From contig DBTU01000019.1 of NCBI GenBank assembly GCA_002307215.1, positions 186,001-250,000 on the forward strand: 64,000 bases of DNA, in the 5' to 3' direction. A program made the translations under genes and the position numbers. This stretch comes from Lachnoclostridium sp. UBA1308 (lineage in GTDB: Bacteria > Bacillota > Clostridia > Lachnospirales > Lachnospiraceae). Positions 26,437 to 35,763 of the stretch are shown one piece after another (within the stretch, counting starts at the first letter, position 1; the number at the start of each line of letters is the position of its first letter). A model generated the notes under the pieces. It did no database searches, was not told where the DNA came from, and saw nothing but the letters and a program-made list of their open reading frames with translations.

Positions 26437-28194
26437 TTAGCGGTAATTCTGTATCATGAGTTGTATCGTTTTATAGCCGTTATATTCGTTCATCTTAGGG
26501 AAATACGTAATCGAAATCTCGGTTTTAATACCCCTTCCGGTCTTTAGCTTCTCCGCTTCTTCACTCCCGTAAGTATTACCGATATATTCAAAAAACTGTA
26601 CCACATCTCCAAAATAGATTGCTTCCATTTCCCTTCCGTGCCGGTTCTCAACGCGAAAGCGTATTCCGCTTGCTTTTTTTCCTATAATCAGTGCAGATTT
26701 TATCTTAAGATTTTTTTCGGCAAATAATGGTTTCTCATTTCCTTTTCCAAAGGGCTCCAGACGTCTTAAATCATTAATAAGTTCCTCCGAAACATAACCA
26801 ATCGGCAGATGAATATCAATTGTCACCTTAGGAATCAACATTTCTTCTGTCAGGGAAGAATTCTCATTTAATGTGGTTCTTAAGCTTTCCAAATCGCACG
26901 GTAGTAAGGAAAAGCCGGCCGCCATAGGGTGGCCGCCCATTTTCAAGAACAGATCCCTGCACTTTGATAGCTCTTCATACATATTATATGGTTCGATGGA
27001 ACGGCCGGAACCCTTGATACTGTCTTTAGCCGCTGTAAGAATGAGTGTCGGTTTATTGTATCGGTCCTTAATTCTTCCGGCAATAATCCCCGCAATGCTT
27101 TCATGACAATCCTCCAGATAAACCACCAACACCTTATCTTTTACAAAATCACCGGTTTCAATTTGCAAAACTGCCTTATTAACATTTTCCACTGTCATGC
27201 CTTTACGAATTTCGTTTAGCTCACGTACTTCTTCTGCCAGCCTGACGGCATCACTTACCGAATCAGCAAGTAAAAGTTCCATGCCTCTTCTTGCTGTATC
27301 AAGTCTTCCTGATGCATTCAAACAGGGTCCGATGACGAATCCCAGATGGAAGGTGTTAAGCTGCTCCTTATTTACCCCGCTGATATCCATTAAGGCCAAT
27401 AATCCTTTATTTGATGTATGCTTTAACAACTCAAGTCCATGCTTTACAATAATTCTGTTTTCACCAATCAAATCCATGACATCACACACCGTGGCAATCG
27501 CAGCATATGACATAAGCTCCTTAAGAAACGTATCTTTTCCTTCCATCTCATGGGAATCCAACATAGCTTCACTAAGCTTATAGGCGATTACCGCTCCACA
27601 CAGTTGATCAAAGGGATAGGCGCAGTCGGCTTGCTTCGGATTGATTACGGCATCGGCACAGGGAACACAGTATTCCCCCTCCTCCGACTGTATCAGGTTA
27701 TGATGATCCGTTACAATTACCGTCATCTGATATTGTTTCGCCAGAGTCACCTGTTCAATCGCAGATATTCCATTATCACAAGTTAATATCGTATCTATGT
27801 GTTCATGATATGCGGCTTCCACCATATTGATATTAATTCCATAGCCATCTTTCATTCTGTCCGGTATTTCATAATCCACCTCAGCACCAAGCATCGTTAA
27901 TGTTCGATACAAAATGTAAGTTGATATAACTCCGTCTACATCATAATCTCCGATAATTCGTATTTTCTCACCGGAAGATATCTTATCAGCTAAAATAGAG
28001 CAGGCTCTTTCCATGTCCTTCATGAGAAGAGGAGGATGTAAATTACTTATATCGGTATTTAAAAAGGCATTGATATCTTCCGTCTTTTCCAAGCCCTTAT
28101 TCACGAGGCACCGGGCTAAAACTTCACTGACCTTGCATTCCTCTACAATTCGGTCAAAGTCTGCTTTTTTGTTTTTAATCACCCAATTCTCCAT
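26437..28194 (-). CDS. recJ: Single-stranded-DNA-specific exonuclease RecJ
   Basis: 585 residues. DHH phosphoesterase motifs DYDVDGV and VTDHHN, the NASGRLDTARRG motif, DHHA1 domain with GGHPMAAGFSL, and a C-terminal OB-type region. It is a 5'-3' ssDNA exonuclease for recombination and mismatch repair, cytoplasmic, manganese-dependent. It is followed by apt and rel in the usual order. Confidence 0.95.
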   Translation of the reverse strand: MENWVIKNKKADFDRIVEECKVSEVLARCLVNKGLEKTEDINAFLNTDISNLHPPLLMKDMERACSILADKISSGEKIRIIGDYDVDGVISTYILYRTLTMLGAEVDYEIPDRMKDGYGININMVEAAYHEHIDTILTCDNGISAIEQVTLAKQYQMTVIVTDHHNLIQSEEGEYCVPCADAVINPKQADCAYPFDQLCGAVIAYKLSEAMLDSHEMEGKDTFLKELMSYAAIATVCDVMDLIGENRIIVKHGLELLKHTSNKGLLALMDISGVNKEQLNTFHLGFVIGPCLNASGRLDTARRGMELLLADSVSDAVRLAEEVRELNEIRKGMTVENVNKAVLQIETGDFVKDKVLVVYLEDCHESIAGIIAGRIKDRYNKPTLILTAAKDSIKGSGRSIEPYNMYEELSKCRDLFLKMGGHPMAAGFSLLPCDLESLRTTLNENSSLTEEMLIPKVTIDIHLPIGYVSEELINDLRRLEPFGKGNEKPLFAEKNLKIKSALIIGKKASGIRFRVENRHGREMEAIYFGDVVQFFEYIGNTYGSEEAEKLKTGRGIKTEISITYFPKMNEYNGYKTIQLMIQNYR

Positions 28195-28245
28195 AGTGCC
28201 TCCCTTGTTAAATATAGAACTTTACAGATTGTTTTATCATTTCAT

Positions 28246-29673
28246 CTAATCCTGCTCTGCAACTTTCAGCATAATTGCACATTCAACTCTCTTCTTTTGA
28301 AGCTCACAGCCGATATCATAGGTTTCATTAATATCACCATGGAACTTATAAGCGTTGGCAGCACAACCGCCGCTACAGTAAAACCTGGCAAAACAGCTTT
28401 TACATTTCTCTTTGGAATATACATTGCACTGTTTAAACTCTTCTTTCAGTTCTGTCTTATTGATCCCGCTAAAGACATTACCCATCAGGAATTCCTCTGT
28501 TCCGACAAATTGATGGCAGGGATAGAGATCCCCCCATGGAGTCACCGCAAGATATTCCGTACCCGATCCGCAACCTGACAAACGCTTAGCAACGCAAGGC
28601 CCACCGGTCAAGTCTATCATAAAGTGGAAGAAATTAAAGTCTTTCCCCTTATTTCTGCATTCCAATATATATTTAGCAAGCTTATCGTATTCTTCTAACA
28701 GTCCAGGCAAATCCTCTTCTGTAATAGCATACGGCTCTTCCGGCAAAGCCACTACAGGCTCCACGGAAATTTGCTTGAAGCCAAGTTCTGCCAGATGCTT
28801 TACATCCTCGGCAAAATCCAGATTCTGATTTGTAAAAGTACCCCTAACATAATAATTTGTCTGATTTCTTAAATCCGAAAACTTTAAGAATTTCGGTAAT
28901 ATAACATCATAACTTCCCTTACCGTTTCTGCTTGGGCGCATCCGGTCATTGACTTCTTTACGACCGTCAATACTAAGAACAACATTATTCATTTCACGGT
29001 TGGCAAATTCCATTACATCCTCATCCATCAATATCCCATTTGTAGTAAGGGTAAATCGAAACTTCTTATTATATATTGATTCTTGCTCCCTTGCATACTT
29101 TACCAAATCTTTTACCACTTGAAAATTCATCAAGGGTTCACCGCCAAAAAAATCTACCTCTAGGTTCTTACGGCTGCCGGAAGCACTAATCAGAAAATCC
29201 AGTGCCTGTTTACCGACCTCATAGCTCATCAGTTCACGATGCCCCTTGTATTCCCCTTCTCCCGCAAAACAGTATCTGCAGGCAAGGTTACAATCATGAG
29301 CAATATGCAAGCAGAGCGCCTTTACTACCGTAGAACGCTGTTTGAAATCCTTGATATAATCCTCATATACATCCTGGGTAAATAATGCCCCATCCTTCTT
29401 TAACTGTTCGATATTATCCATGACTTCTTTAATCTGACTGACCAGTTCTTCGATATGCCCGGTAAAATCTCCTTTGCATATCTCTTCCGGAGATATGCAG
29501 GTCATATGCTCCGGTTTCGTATATTTTTCTACCATGGCACTGATTATATCGCCACGGGAGTTGTTTTCATATATTTCTATGATATCATAGGCCAAATCAT
29601 CAACTACATGTATCATCCCGCTGTTAACATCCAAAACAATATTATATCCATTATTCTTATACTGATGAATCAC
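28246..29673 (-). CDS. scfB: SCIFF peptide-modifying radical SAM maturase
   Basis: 475 residues. An N-terminal leader-recognition region (about 1-90) is followed by a radical SAM core with CNLACRYCFAGEGEYKG and FFGGEPLMNF, then a SPASM domain with CNVYSKEKCKSCFARFYC and GGCAAN binding two auxiliary clusters. It is the family that installs thioether (sulfur-to-carbon) crosslinks on the SCIFF peptide encoded just upstream (29853-29993). The pair is nearly universal in Clostridia. Confidence 0.95.
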   Translation of the reverse strand: MIHQYKNNGYNIVLDVNSGMIHVVDDLAYDIIEIYENNSRGDIISAMVEKYTKPEHMTCISPEEICKGDFTGHIEELVSQIKEVMDNIEQLKKDGALFTQDVYEDYIKDFKQRSTVVKALCLHIAHDCNLACRYCFAGEGEYKGHRELMSYEVGKQALDFLISASGSRKNLEVDFFGGEPLMNFQVVKDLVKYAREQESIYNKKFRFTLTTNGILMDEDVMEFANREMNNVVLSIDGRKEVNDRMRPSRNGKGSYDVILPKFLKFSDLRNQTNYYVRGTFTNQNLDFAEDVKHLAELGFKQISVEPVVALPEEPYAITEEDLPGLLEEYDKLAKYILECRNKGKDFNFFHFMIDLTGGPCVAKRLSGCGSGTEYLAVTPWGDLYPCHQFVGTEEFLMGNVFSGINKTELKEEFKQCNVYSKEKCKSCFARFYCSGGCAANAYKFHGDINETYDIGCELQKKRVECAIMLKVAEQD

Positions 29674-29706
29674 TGTAATTCCTCCCTGTCTTTTTTACAA
29701 CGAATA

Positions 29707-29790
29707 GGACTGTCTTAAAATATCTTCCGAGATTACATGAATAATACAACGCTAAGTTGTATCTATCGAAAAATATTATAAGGCAGCCCC
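29707..29790 (-). promoter_or_regulatory. Imperfect hairpin between the SCIFF peptide gene and its maturase
   Basis: The outer arms (29707-29723 and 29772-29790) are imperfect complements, and a small inner stem TACAAC/GTTGTA is present. On the minus strand it lies between the peptide stop and the maturase start, followed downstream by TTTT-rich sequence. A partial terminator or processing site would favour more peptide than enzyme. Confidence 0.45.
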
Positions 29791-29852
29791 ACATTCATCA
29801 CTGTTTTAATCATGTAATTTCCGAACCAGATTGCGTGCTTATGTATGATTTT

Positions 29853-29993
29853 CTATTTGTTTTCACAGCTCTGATTACCAACGGTGCAAGATGTCTTGCA
29901 AGCTGACTGGCAAGATGTCTGGCATTCACCACAACCACCCTGTTTCATAGTTTCTTTCAGGTTTTTTGTGTTTAGAGTCTTAATATGCTTCAT
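29853..29993 (-). CDS. scfA: SCIFF (six-cysteine) ranthipeptide precursor
   Basis: 46 residues, too short for the usual gene-calling cut-off. Minus-strand start at 29993 follows AGGAGG. The leader MKHIKTLNTKNLKETMKQGG precedes six cysteines at 21, 24, 28, 32, 36 and 43, ending in the family tail TSCTVGNQSCE. All features of the SCIFF family are present. Cysteines are expected to be crosslinked to neighbouring residues by the maturase downstream. Biological role is not settled; quorum or metabolic signalling has been proposed for related peptides. Confidence 0.95.
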   Translation of the reverse strand: MKHIKTLNTKNLKETMKQGGCGECQTSCQSACKTSCTVGNQSCENK

Positions 29994-30324
29994 CGTATAG
30001 CCTCCTTAGCATGAATTAACTTTCGCTATTATATCATATGTATATGCATAAGAAAAGAGTTTTTTGCAATTCTCTATTTTATACCATTACAGGGCCGTTG
30101 CAGGCTACCGTTACAGTTCGGATACTTCTCTTTGAGGCTGAAGTGTAATGTTGTCCTTCTATTAGGCTTCTATCAGCAGTAAAAGAAATATATTTATGGA
30201 AATGTGTATTGAAACAATTGTTTGCGGTATGGTATAATATATCATATCGTTATAATAACTACTTATTCAGCATTTATGAAGTTTATGTATCAGCTTCTAC
30301 GGATAGAAAGGACTGAAATGTAAT
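29994..30324. other. Divergent intergenic region between scfA and the DegV gene
   Basis: No further gene seen. It contains the scfA ribosome-binding site and upstream sequence on the left and a clear plus-strand promoter at 30209-30238 on the right. Confidence 0.6.
30209..30238 (+). promoter_or_regulatory. Promoter of the first DegV gene
   Basis: TTGAAA (30209-30214), 18-base spacer, TATAAT (30233-30238); about 85 bases upstream of the DegV start. Confidence 0.7.
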
Positions 30325-31194
30325 ATGAAAAAATATATTATCACTACTGACACTACCTGCGACTTACCACAGGACTATCTGGACAGACATAACATCGGGT
30401 TGCTTCCGTTGTATTACAGCATCAACAATACTGTCTATGGTGAAGATAAGTTTCTTAATCCGAAGGAATTTTATAATATAATGCGCGGTGGTGCAATGCC
30501 TACTACAATGGCCGTCAATCCGGATTTAGCGAGGAAAATATTTACCGAATATATGGAGGAAGGCTATGACATTCTGCATATCGCCTTCTCTTCTGCCTTA
30601 AGCGGAAGCTGTTCTGTTGCTGCTACGGCGGCAAGGGAGCTGAGTGATGAGCACCCGGATAGCAAGCTGATCGTTATCGATTCCTTGTGTGCCTCTCTTG
30701 GCGAGGGCTTACTGATTCATAAAGCCACATTGCTTAAGGAAAGCGGCAAGACGATTGATGAGACATCCGAATGGCTGGAAAATAATAAATTAAATCTGTG
30801 CCATTTATTCACAGTTGATGATCTCTTTCATCTACACCGCGGCGGCAGAGTATCGAGAGCAGCTGCAATCATCGGTACATTAATCAATGTAAAACCTATC
30901 CTTCATGTAGATAATGATGGTCGTCTGATTCCTCTAAATAATGTAAGAGGAAGAAAGAAAGCTCTGATATCTCTGGTGGATCAGATGGAACTGAAACTTA
31001 AGAATTACGATTATAAAAATGATACTTTCTTCATCAGTCATGGAGACTGTATTGAGGATGCAGAGTATCTTGCCGGATTAGTCAGAGAACGTTTCGGAAT
31101 AAATGATTGTTTAATTGATTATGTAAGCCCTACGATTGGTGCTCACGCAGGACCGGGTACCATTGCACTGTTCTTTATGGGGAAGGAACGATAA
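30325..31194 (+). CDS. DegV family fatty-acid-binding protein
   Basis: 289 residues, the normal length. N-terminal TDTTCDLP and the central HRGGRVSRAA loop are DegV signatures, with the FSSALSGSC lipid-head-group segment. Related proteins (FakB) present fatty acids to the FakA kinase for phospholipid synthesis; no FakA is seen here. A paralogue lies at 43488-44345. Confidence 0.93.
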   Translation: MKKYIITTDTTCDLPQDYLDRHNIGLLPLYYSINNTVYGEDKFLNPKEFYNIMRGGAMPTTMAVNPDLARKIFTEYMEEGYDILHIAFSSALSGSCSVAATAARELSDEHPDSKLIVIDSLCASLGEGLLIHKATLLKESGKTIDETSEWLENNKLNLCHLFTVDDLFHLHRGGRVSRAAAIIGTLINVKPILHVDNDGRLIPLNNVRGRKKALISLVDQMELKLKNYDYKNDTFFISHGDCIEDAEYLAGLVRERFGINDCLIDYVSPTIGAHAGPGTIALFFMGKER

Positions 31195-31217
31195 TCATAG
31201 GAGAATTATCCTTTTAC

Positions 31218-31430
31218 TTACCGAAAGGAACCGCCGCCATGAAGGTTACTTATTACCTCGCTCACGCGGTTCCTCGCTTCATCTCCGGTCGTAGAACTTC
31301 GTATATATTCAACCATTTGTTTCTTCTTATCTTCCGGCATATTCACATAATTTGTCATCGCCTGCATATCCAAAGCCAAGCGAAATCCCAATCCTTCCGG
31401 AAGTTCTTGTTCACCACCTACAAGACTCAT
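31218..31430 (-). CDS. Small conserved-type protein, function unknown
   Basis: 70 residues, no membrane segment. It has a central helical GFRLALDMQAMTNYVNM region and a glycine-rich tail NLHGGGSF. A ribosome site (AAGGAG) precedes the ATG. I recall similar short proteins in Lachnospiraceae genomes but can assign no function. It converges with the DegV gene. Confidence 0.65.
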   Translation of the reverse strand: MSLVGGEQELPEGLGFRLALDMQAMTNYVNMPEDKKKQMVEYIRSSTTGDEARNRVSEVISNLHGGGSFR

Positions 31431-31605
31431 AAATTTACTCCTTTCCTTATATGTTTAAAATCAATAATGTTATTCGATCATACATTTCTGATTATAAATA
31501 TATAAATATATTCAAGTATAGTATTCGAAATATTCTGCATTTTATGTATTTGTATTTTTTACACCTTCATAAAGATGAGGACATTCGAAAGGTAGGCATG
31601 TTTGT

Positions 31606-32280
31606 ATGGAAGAAAAGAAAATAGCCGGAATAAAAGCAACTGAATATATTGAAAATAATATGATTATCGGATTAGGCACCGGTTCTACTGCATATTATAT
31701 GATTGAAAAAGTAGGTGAGCTCACGAAGCTGGGCTTAAACATCAAAGCAGTTACCACTTCACAAGGTACAGCAGATCTTGCCGCCAAATTTATGATACCA
31801 CTAATATCCATAGATGAAGTTGATAGCATAGATTTAGTAATTGACGGTGTTGATGAAATTGACGGTCAGTTTAATGCGATTAAAGGTGGCGGTGGGGCTC
31901 TGTTTAGAGAGAAAATGGTAGCAAACATAGCCAAGAAAGTTATATGGATTATGGATTCAAGTAAATTAGTCGATTCCATAGGTGGTTTCCCTCTTCCGAT
32001 AGAAATTCTATCCTATGGTTATAGTCATATCCTAAAGGAATTGGAATTTCTCTCGTTACATCCTGTTTTGAGAATGAGAGGTGGGGTTCCTTTCGTGACA
32101 GACAATCATAATTATATAGTAGATTTACATATCGGGAAATCTTTTGATATAAAATATGTATCTGAAAAATTGATGACCATTTCCGGTGTATTAGAGACAG
32201 GATTATTTTTAAATATGTGTGATCTTATTATTGTGGGAACAGGTTATGAAGCAAAAGTAACAGAAAACAAAGGACGGTAA
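31606..32280 (+). CDS. rpiA: Ribose-5-phosphate isomerase A
   Basis: 224 residues. Phosphate loop GLGTGSTAYYMI, acidic catalytic motif IDGVDEID and KGGGGALFREK are intact. It interconverts ribose 5-phosphate and ribulose 5-phosphate in the pentose phosphate pathway. Single gene convergent with pepF. Confidence 0.96.
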   Translation: MEEKKIAGIKATEYIENNMIIGLGTGSTAYYMIEKVGELTKLGLNIKAVTTSQGTADLAAKFMIPLISIDEVDSIDLVIDGVDEIDGQFNAIKGGGGALFREKMVANIAKKVIWIMDSSKLVDSIGGFPLPIEILSYGYSHILKELEFLSLHPVLRMRGGVPFVTDNHNYIVDLHIGKSFDIKYVSEKLMTISGVLETGLFLNMCDLIIVGTGYEAKVTENKGR

Positions 32281-32358
32281 TGGGATGCTTTACAATGTCT
32301 CCCATTATCGTCCTTCTATCCGTAACCGTCTACCGCATATTGCGAAGAAAATTATTTA

Positions 32359-34167
32359 TCACTTATCTGTCAATCTAATAAATTCATCTATTAAATGTTT
32401 CACCGACGCAAGACTTGTTCTCCAAAATGCAGGCTCCTCCAGATCGATTTCAGCTTCCTTTGCCGCCTCTTCGACACTCATTACCGTGGTTGCATTCAAT
32501 AGCGCTCTGTACTTTGGTACAAAGTCCTCTCCCTCCTGTTTATATTTCTCATACAGACCTCTGGCAAACAGACCGCCAAAGGCATAAGGGAAATTATAAA
32601 AGCTTAAGCTTTCCGAGTAATAATGTCCTTTCAAAACCCACATATAAGGATGCAGGCAGGCAGAATCAAGACCATCCCCATATGCCTCTTTCTGAGCCTC
32701 TAACATCATTTCCTTCAGCTCATCCGCAAACAAAAACCCTGATTTACATTTCTCAAATACGGCATTTTCAAATAAATACCTGGAATAGATATCGCATATA
32801 ATCTGGGTAATATCCTGTAGCTGGCTTTCAATCAAGGTCAATTTCTCGTTGCCCTGCGTTTCCTTTATCGCAGCTTCCATAATCAGTGCCTCATTAAAGG
32901 TAGATGCAGTTTCGGCAACCGGCATGCTGTAATTGACATTCAGAGGCAGATGCTCTTGGATGTTCAACCCATGATATGCATGGCCCAGTTCGTGAGCTAG
33001 CGTAACCACATCATTGAAGGCTCCGGTGAAATTCGCCAGTATCCTGCTTTGCTTTAAAAAAGGAAGGTTTTCACAGAAGGCTCCTCCAACCTTTCCTTTC
33101 CTGGGGTAAAAATCAATCCATTCATTTTCAAAGGCTTCCAGAACCATTTCGGCAAGATCGTCTGAAAATCCTTTAAAATGCTTTACCAGATATTCCTTCG
33201 CCTGTTCGGTATCAAATCTCGTACTGCTCTCTCCAATCGGTGCAAACATATCATACCAAGGGAGGCCGTTTGAATGACCAAGTATTTTGGCTTTATGCTT
33301 TAAATATTTATGGAAGGTAGGCAGTGCTTCGCGGATTGCTTCAAGCATTGCCTCTAATGTCTCGCGCTTCATCCTTGACTGTATCAGTGTCTGTTCCAGT
33401 GATGATTCATATCCTCTTAGTTCACCGAGAGTATTCACCTGTGTTTTTATATTATTCAGGGAATAACTGATGGCATCCTTGATCTTTTCATATGCCTTAA
33501 GCTCTGCTTCATAAGCATCCTTACGTACAGATGCATCCTCGCTGTGGGCCAGATTACGAGCCTCGGGAAGTGTAATGATATCACCTCGGTATTCCACCTC
33601 TAGTGTTGAAGTTAGAAAGCTGTGCATACTGCTCCAAGCAGAACCGGCCGAGATATTCAGTTTGGCAATTACCTCCTCGACATCATTGCTTAAGATATGT
33701 TTTGCTTCCTTCTTCATCTCTGTGATCAGATATTCATAAGCCCTTAGCTTGGGATGCTTCTCATAATATATTCCAAGGTCCTTGATACTTGCAAAGTATT
33801 TATGGATGATTGCCAGTGGTTTTGTAGATTGACTAACCTGACGCTCGATTGCATTTGATTCATTCACCGTCTCACCATCTGCTGTATTTACAGATAGACG
33901 TAAAGCAACATAATAACTCATTTTGGTCGCCAACAACTGGTACTGCTCCAGATATTCAATTGCCTTTAAGAGCGTCGATTCCTCCTCATTATTATCTGAA
34001 AGGGAGTCGCTGAAATCCACCAGATTGTTCGTCAGCTTCACCAACCCTTCCTTATCCTCCTGATATTTAGGGTCGCTATAGCCTTTATAGAATACATCCA
34101 ATGACCATTCCTGATTCATAATCCGTCCAAGCCTTTCCTTTCCTGTTAATAAGATATGATCTGCCAT
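32359..34167 (-). CDS. pepF: Oligoendopeptidase F (M3 metallopeptidase)
   Basis: 602 residues. Zinc site HELGHAYHG near residue 390 with the downstream Glu in NEALIMEAA, plus the PepF N-terminal lobe. It cleaves 7-17 residue peptides in the cytoplasm. The start is uncertain because ribosome-binding sequence before the first ATG is weak; Met17 is an alternative. It lies 33 bases past the ogt start region in the same direction as ogt. Confidence 0.94.
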   Translation of the reverse strand: MADHILLTGKERLGRIMNQEWSLDVFYKGYSDPKYQEDKEGLVKLTNNLVDFSDSLSDNNEEESTLLKAIEYLEQYQLLATKMSYYVALRLSVNTADGETVNESNAIERQVSQSTKPLAIIHKYFASIKDLGIYYEKHPKLRAYEYLITEMKKEAKHILSNDVEEVIAKLNISAGSAWSSMHSFLTSTLEVEYRGDIITLPEARNLAHSEDASVRKDAYEAELKAYEKIKDAISYSLNNIKTQVNTLGELRGYESSLEQTLIQSRMKRETLEAMLEAIREALPTFHKYLKHKAKILGHSNGLPWYDMFAPIGESSTRFDTEQAKEYLVKHFKGFSDDLAEMVLEAFENEWIDFYPRKGKVGGAFCENLPFLKQSRILANFTGAFNDVVTLAHELGHAYHGLNIQEHLPLNVNYSMPVAETASTFNEALIMEAAIKETQGNEKLTLIESQLQDITQIICDIYSRYLFENAVFEKCKSGFLFADELKEMMLEAQKEAYGDGLDSACLHPYMWVLKGHYYSESLSFYNFPYAFGGLFARGLYEKYKQEGEDFVPKYRALLNATTVMSVEEAAKEAEIDLEEPAFWRTSLASVKHLIDEFIRLTDK

Positions 34168-34200
34168 AATTATATACTTAAATAAATTATGTAACTTTTT

Positions 34201-34686
34201 CTAATGCTTCTCTAAATTCAACAATAACTCTTTGATATCCAGTCCTGCTCCGAACCCGACCAGTGCTCCATTTGCTCCAATAACCCGGTGACATGGAATC
34301 ATGCAGATAATCGGATTGTTATGATTGGCCATACCGACTGCCCGCGAGGCTTTTTCATTCCCGATTGCGACCGCAATCTGCTTATAACTTCTGGTCTGAC
34401 CATAGGGTATTGCTCGCAGAGCCTCCCATACTTTCCTCTGAAACGGCGTTCCTTTGGGATTTAAACTGACATCAAATTCTTTTCTTCTTCCCTCCAGATA
34501 TTGTATAAGCTGATCTGCCGCATTTTTGATCAGTTCTGTTTCACAAATTACTATATCCTTCGCAAGCTGTTCATCATCCGTCACCGTCCCATGATTACGA
34601 AACAGCGACAAACCGGTGATTCCCTCACCATCTTCCGAAATAAGCACTCTTCCGATCGCGGTCTGATAAAAATACGCTTTGTCCAT
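34201..34686 (-). CDS. ogt: Methylated-DNA--protein-cysteine methyltransferase
   Basis: 161 residues from the ATG at 34686, which follows GAGGGA; the longer frame adds a non-homologous stretch. The acceptor Cys sits in IPCHRVIG, with the preceding helix-turn-helix GQTRSYKQIA and the Arg-finger region. It repairs O6-alkylguanine in a suicidal one-turnover reaction. Confidence 0.95.
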   Translation of the reverse strand: MDKAYFYQTAIGRVLISEDGEGITGLSLFRNHGTVTDDEQLAKDIVICETELIKNAADQLIQYLEGRRKEFDVSLNPKGTPFQRKVWEALRAIPYGQTRSYKQIAVAIGNEKASRAVGMANHNNPIICMIPCHRVIGANGALVGFGAGLDIKELLLNLEKH

Positions 34687-34894
34687 ACTTTCCCTCATTC
34701 CTGTATAAGCCTTCTGTAAACAAATAATACCCGAAAGTATTTCAAAATGAAACTCCAATAAATTTCATTTTGAAGTTCTTTAAGCAATTAAGATTTTAAA
34801 CAAGCCTTGTATTTATTTTAACACATCCTTTGAAATTATCCAATCCTACCTCATAATGTATCCAATTTTTCTATGGATTATTATTGCAACGGGC

Positions 34895-34932
34895 AAAAAT
34901 AGAGATAAGAAGGACCCCATCCTTCTTATCTC
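34895..34932 (-). terminator. Terminator of the ZnDPLC-like gene
   Basis: A perfect 12-bp stem, GAGATAAGAAGG at 34902-34913 with its complement at 34921-34932, followed on the minus strand by TATTTTTGC. Confidence 0.8.
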
Positions 34933-34967
34933 ACTAACTAATATCGGTAAACCTTCTCCACATATGC

Positions 34968-35555
34968 TCAAGCTGCTTCCACCTGTCCATCCATTGCTTC
35001 CGGAAGCGTCATCTGTTTTTGGTTGAGAACAACATCCATGATCGTTGTACAGATTGTTGTAATATATCTGCAGTCGGTTATGATGTCATGTTCTTCGTTT
35101 CCATACTGTATGTGCTGTTCCAGGATATAATCACTGAATCCATCAATCGTACACAGTTTTCTTTGCGGATCTATGTAAGGATTCTCCTCCATATACCATT
35201 GTAAGGCTATCAACAGTTCTCTTTCATATTCAATATGATTCTTTACACCGCCTTCATATCCTGTGTTATGAGGGAAAGTGAAATAATCCGCAAGATAGTG
35301 CATAACAATTCCGAGATGAATACTGTAATAGGCTGTGATATCCTTCTCTTTATCATAATCATAAGTTAAACCGTTAATTTCAGTCTTCAGTAAATGAAAA
35401 GTCTCTGAAATTGTGTGTCGGGTCGTTAAAAACGAGGGTCTACAGTCAGGTAATATACTTCCGATTAGGAATGCTCTTCTATGTGCATTAAGTTCCTTAC
35501 TTCCCATCTGATCCATTAGGAAGATGGCTAAGGAAATATGAGAGCTTTTATTCAT
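34968..35555 (-). CDS. Zinc-dependent phospholipase C-like protein
   Basis: 195 residues. The His/Asp pattern of the ZnDPLC/alpha-toxin fold is present: SHISLAIF at the N-terminus, GSILPDCRPS, then HYLADYFTFPHN with metal-ligand His and Asp, and a distal EEH. No signal peptide, so probably cytoplasmic. These clostridial proteins are often called phospholipase C/D-like; the true substrate is unknown. Confidence 0.8.
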   Translation of the reverse strand: MNKSSHISLAIFLMDQMGSKELNAHRRAFLIGSILPDCRPSFLTTRHTISETFHLLKTEINGLTYDYDKEKDITAYYSIHLGIVMHYLADYFTFPHNTGYEGGVKNHIEYERELLIALQWYMEENPYIDPQRKLCTIDGFSDYILEQHIQYGNEEHDIITDCRYITTICTTIMDVVLNQKQMTLPEAMDGQVEAA

Positions 35556-35677
35556 GGCAGCCTCCGTTCGATCCTTATATCCAAATCATTAAAACCGATC
35601 TTCCTCTTTATCATAAGTAATTTTTACAACAATAACTACCAAGGCAATGTCAAAGTTTATCAAATTATATGTAAAGT

Positions 35678-35725
35678 GCCTCACATCCTCCCATAATGCA
35701 CATTGAGATGAATGTGAGGCCTTTT
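35678..35725. terminator. Hairpin terminator after the nitroreductase
   Basis: GCCTCACAT (35678-35686) pairs with ATGTGAGGC (35712-35720). The T-run on the plus strand (CTTTTTATT) is stronger than on the minus, but the only gene ending here is the minus-strand nitroreductase. A 70-residue minus frame across it (35589-35801) is not a gene. Confidence 0.6.
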
Positions 35726-35763
35726 TATTGCTCCGGCTAATCATACGAAAGCTAAAATATAAC

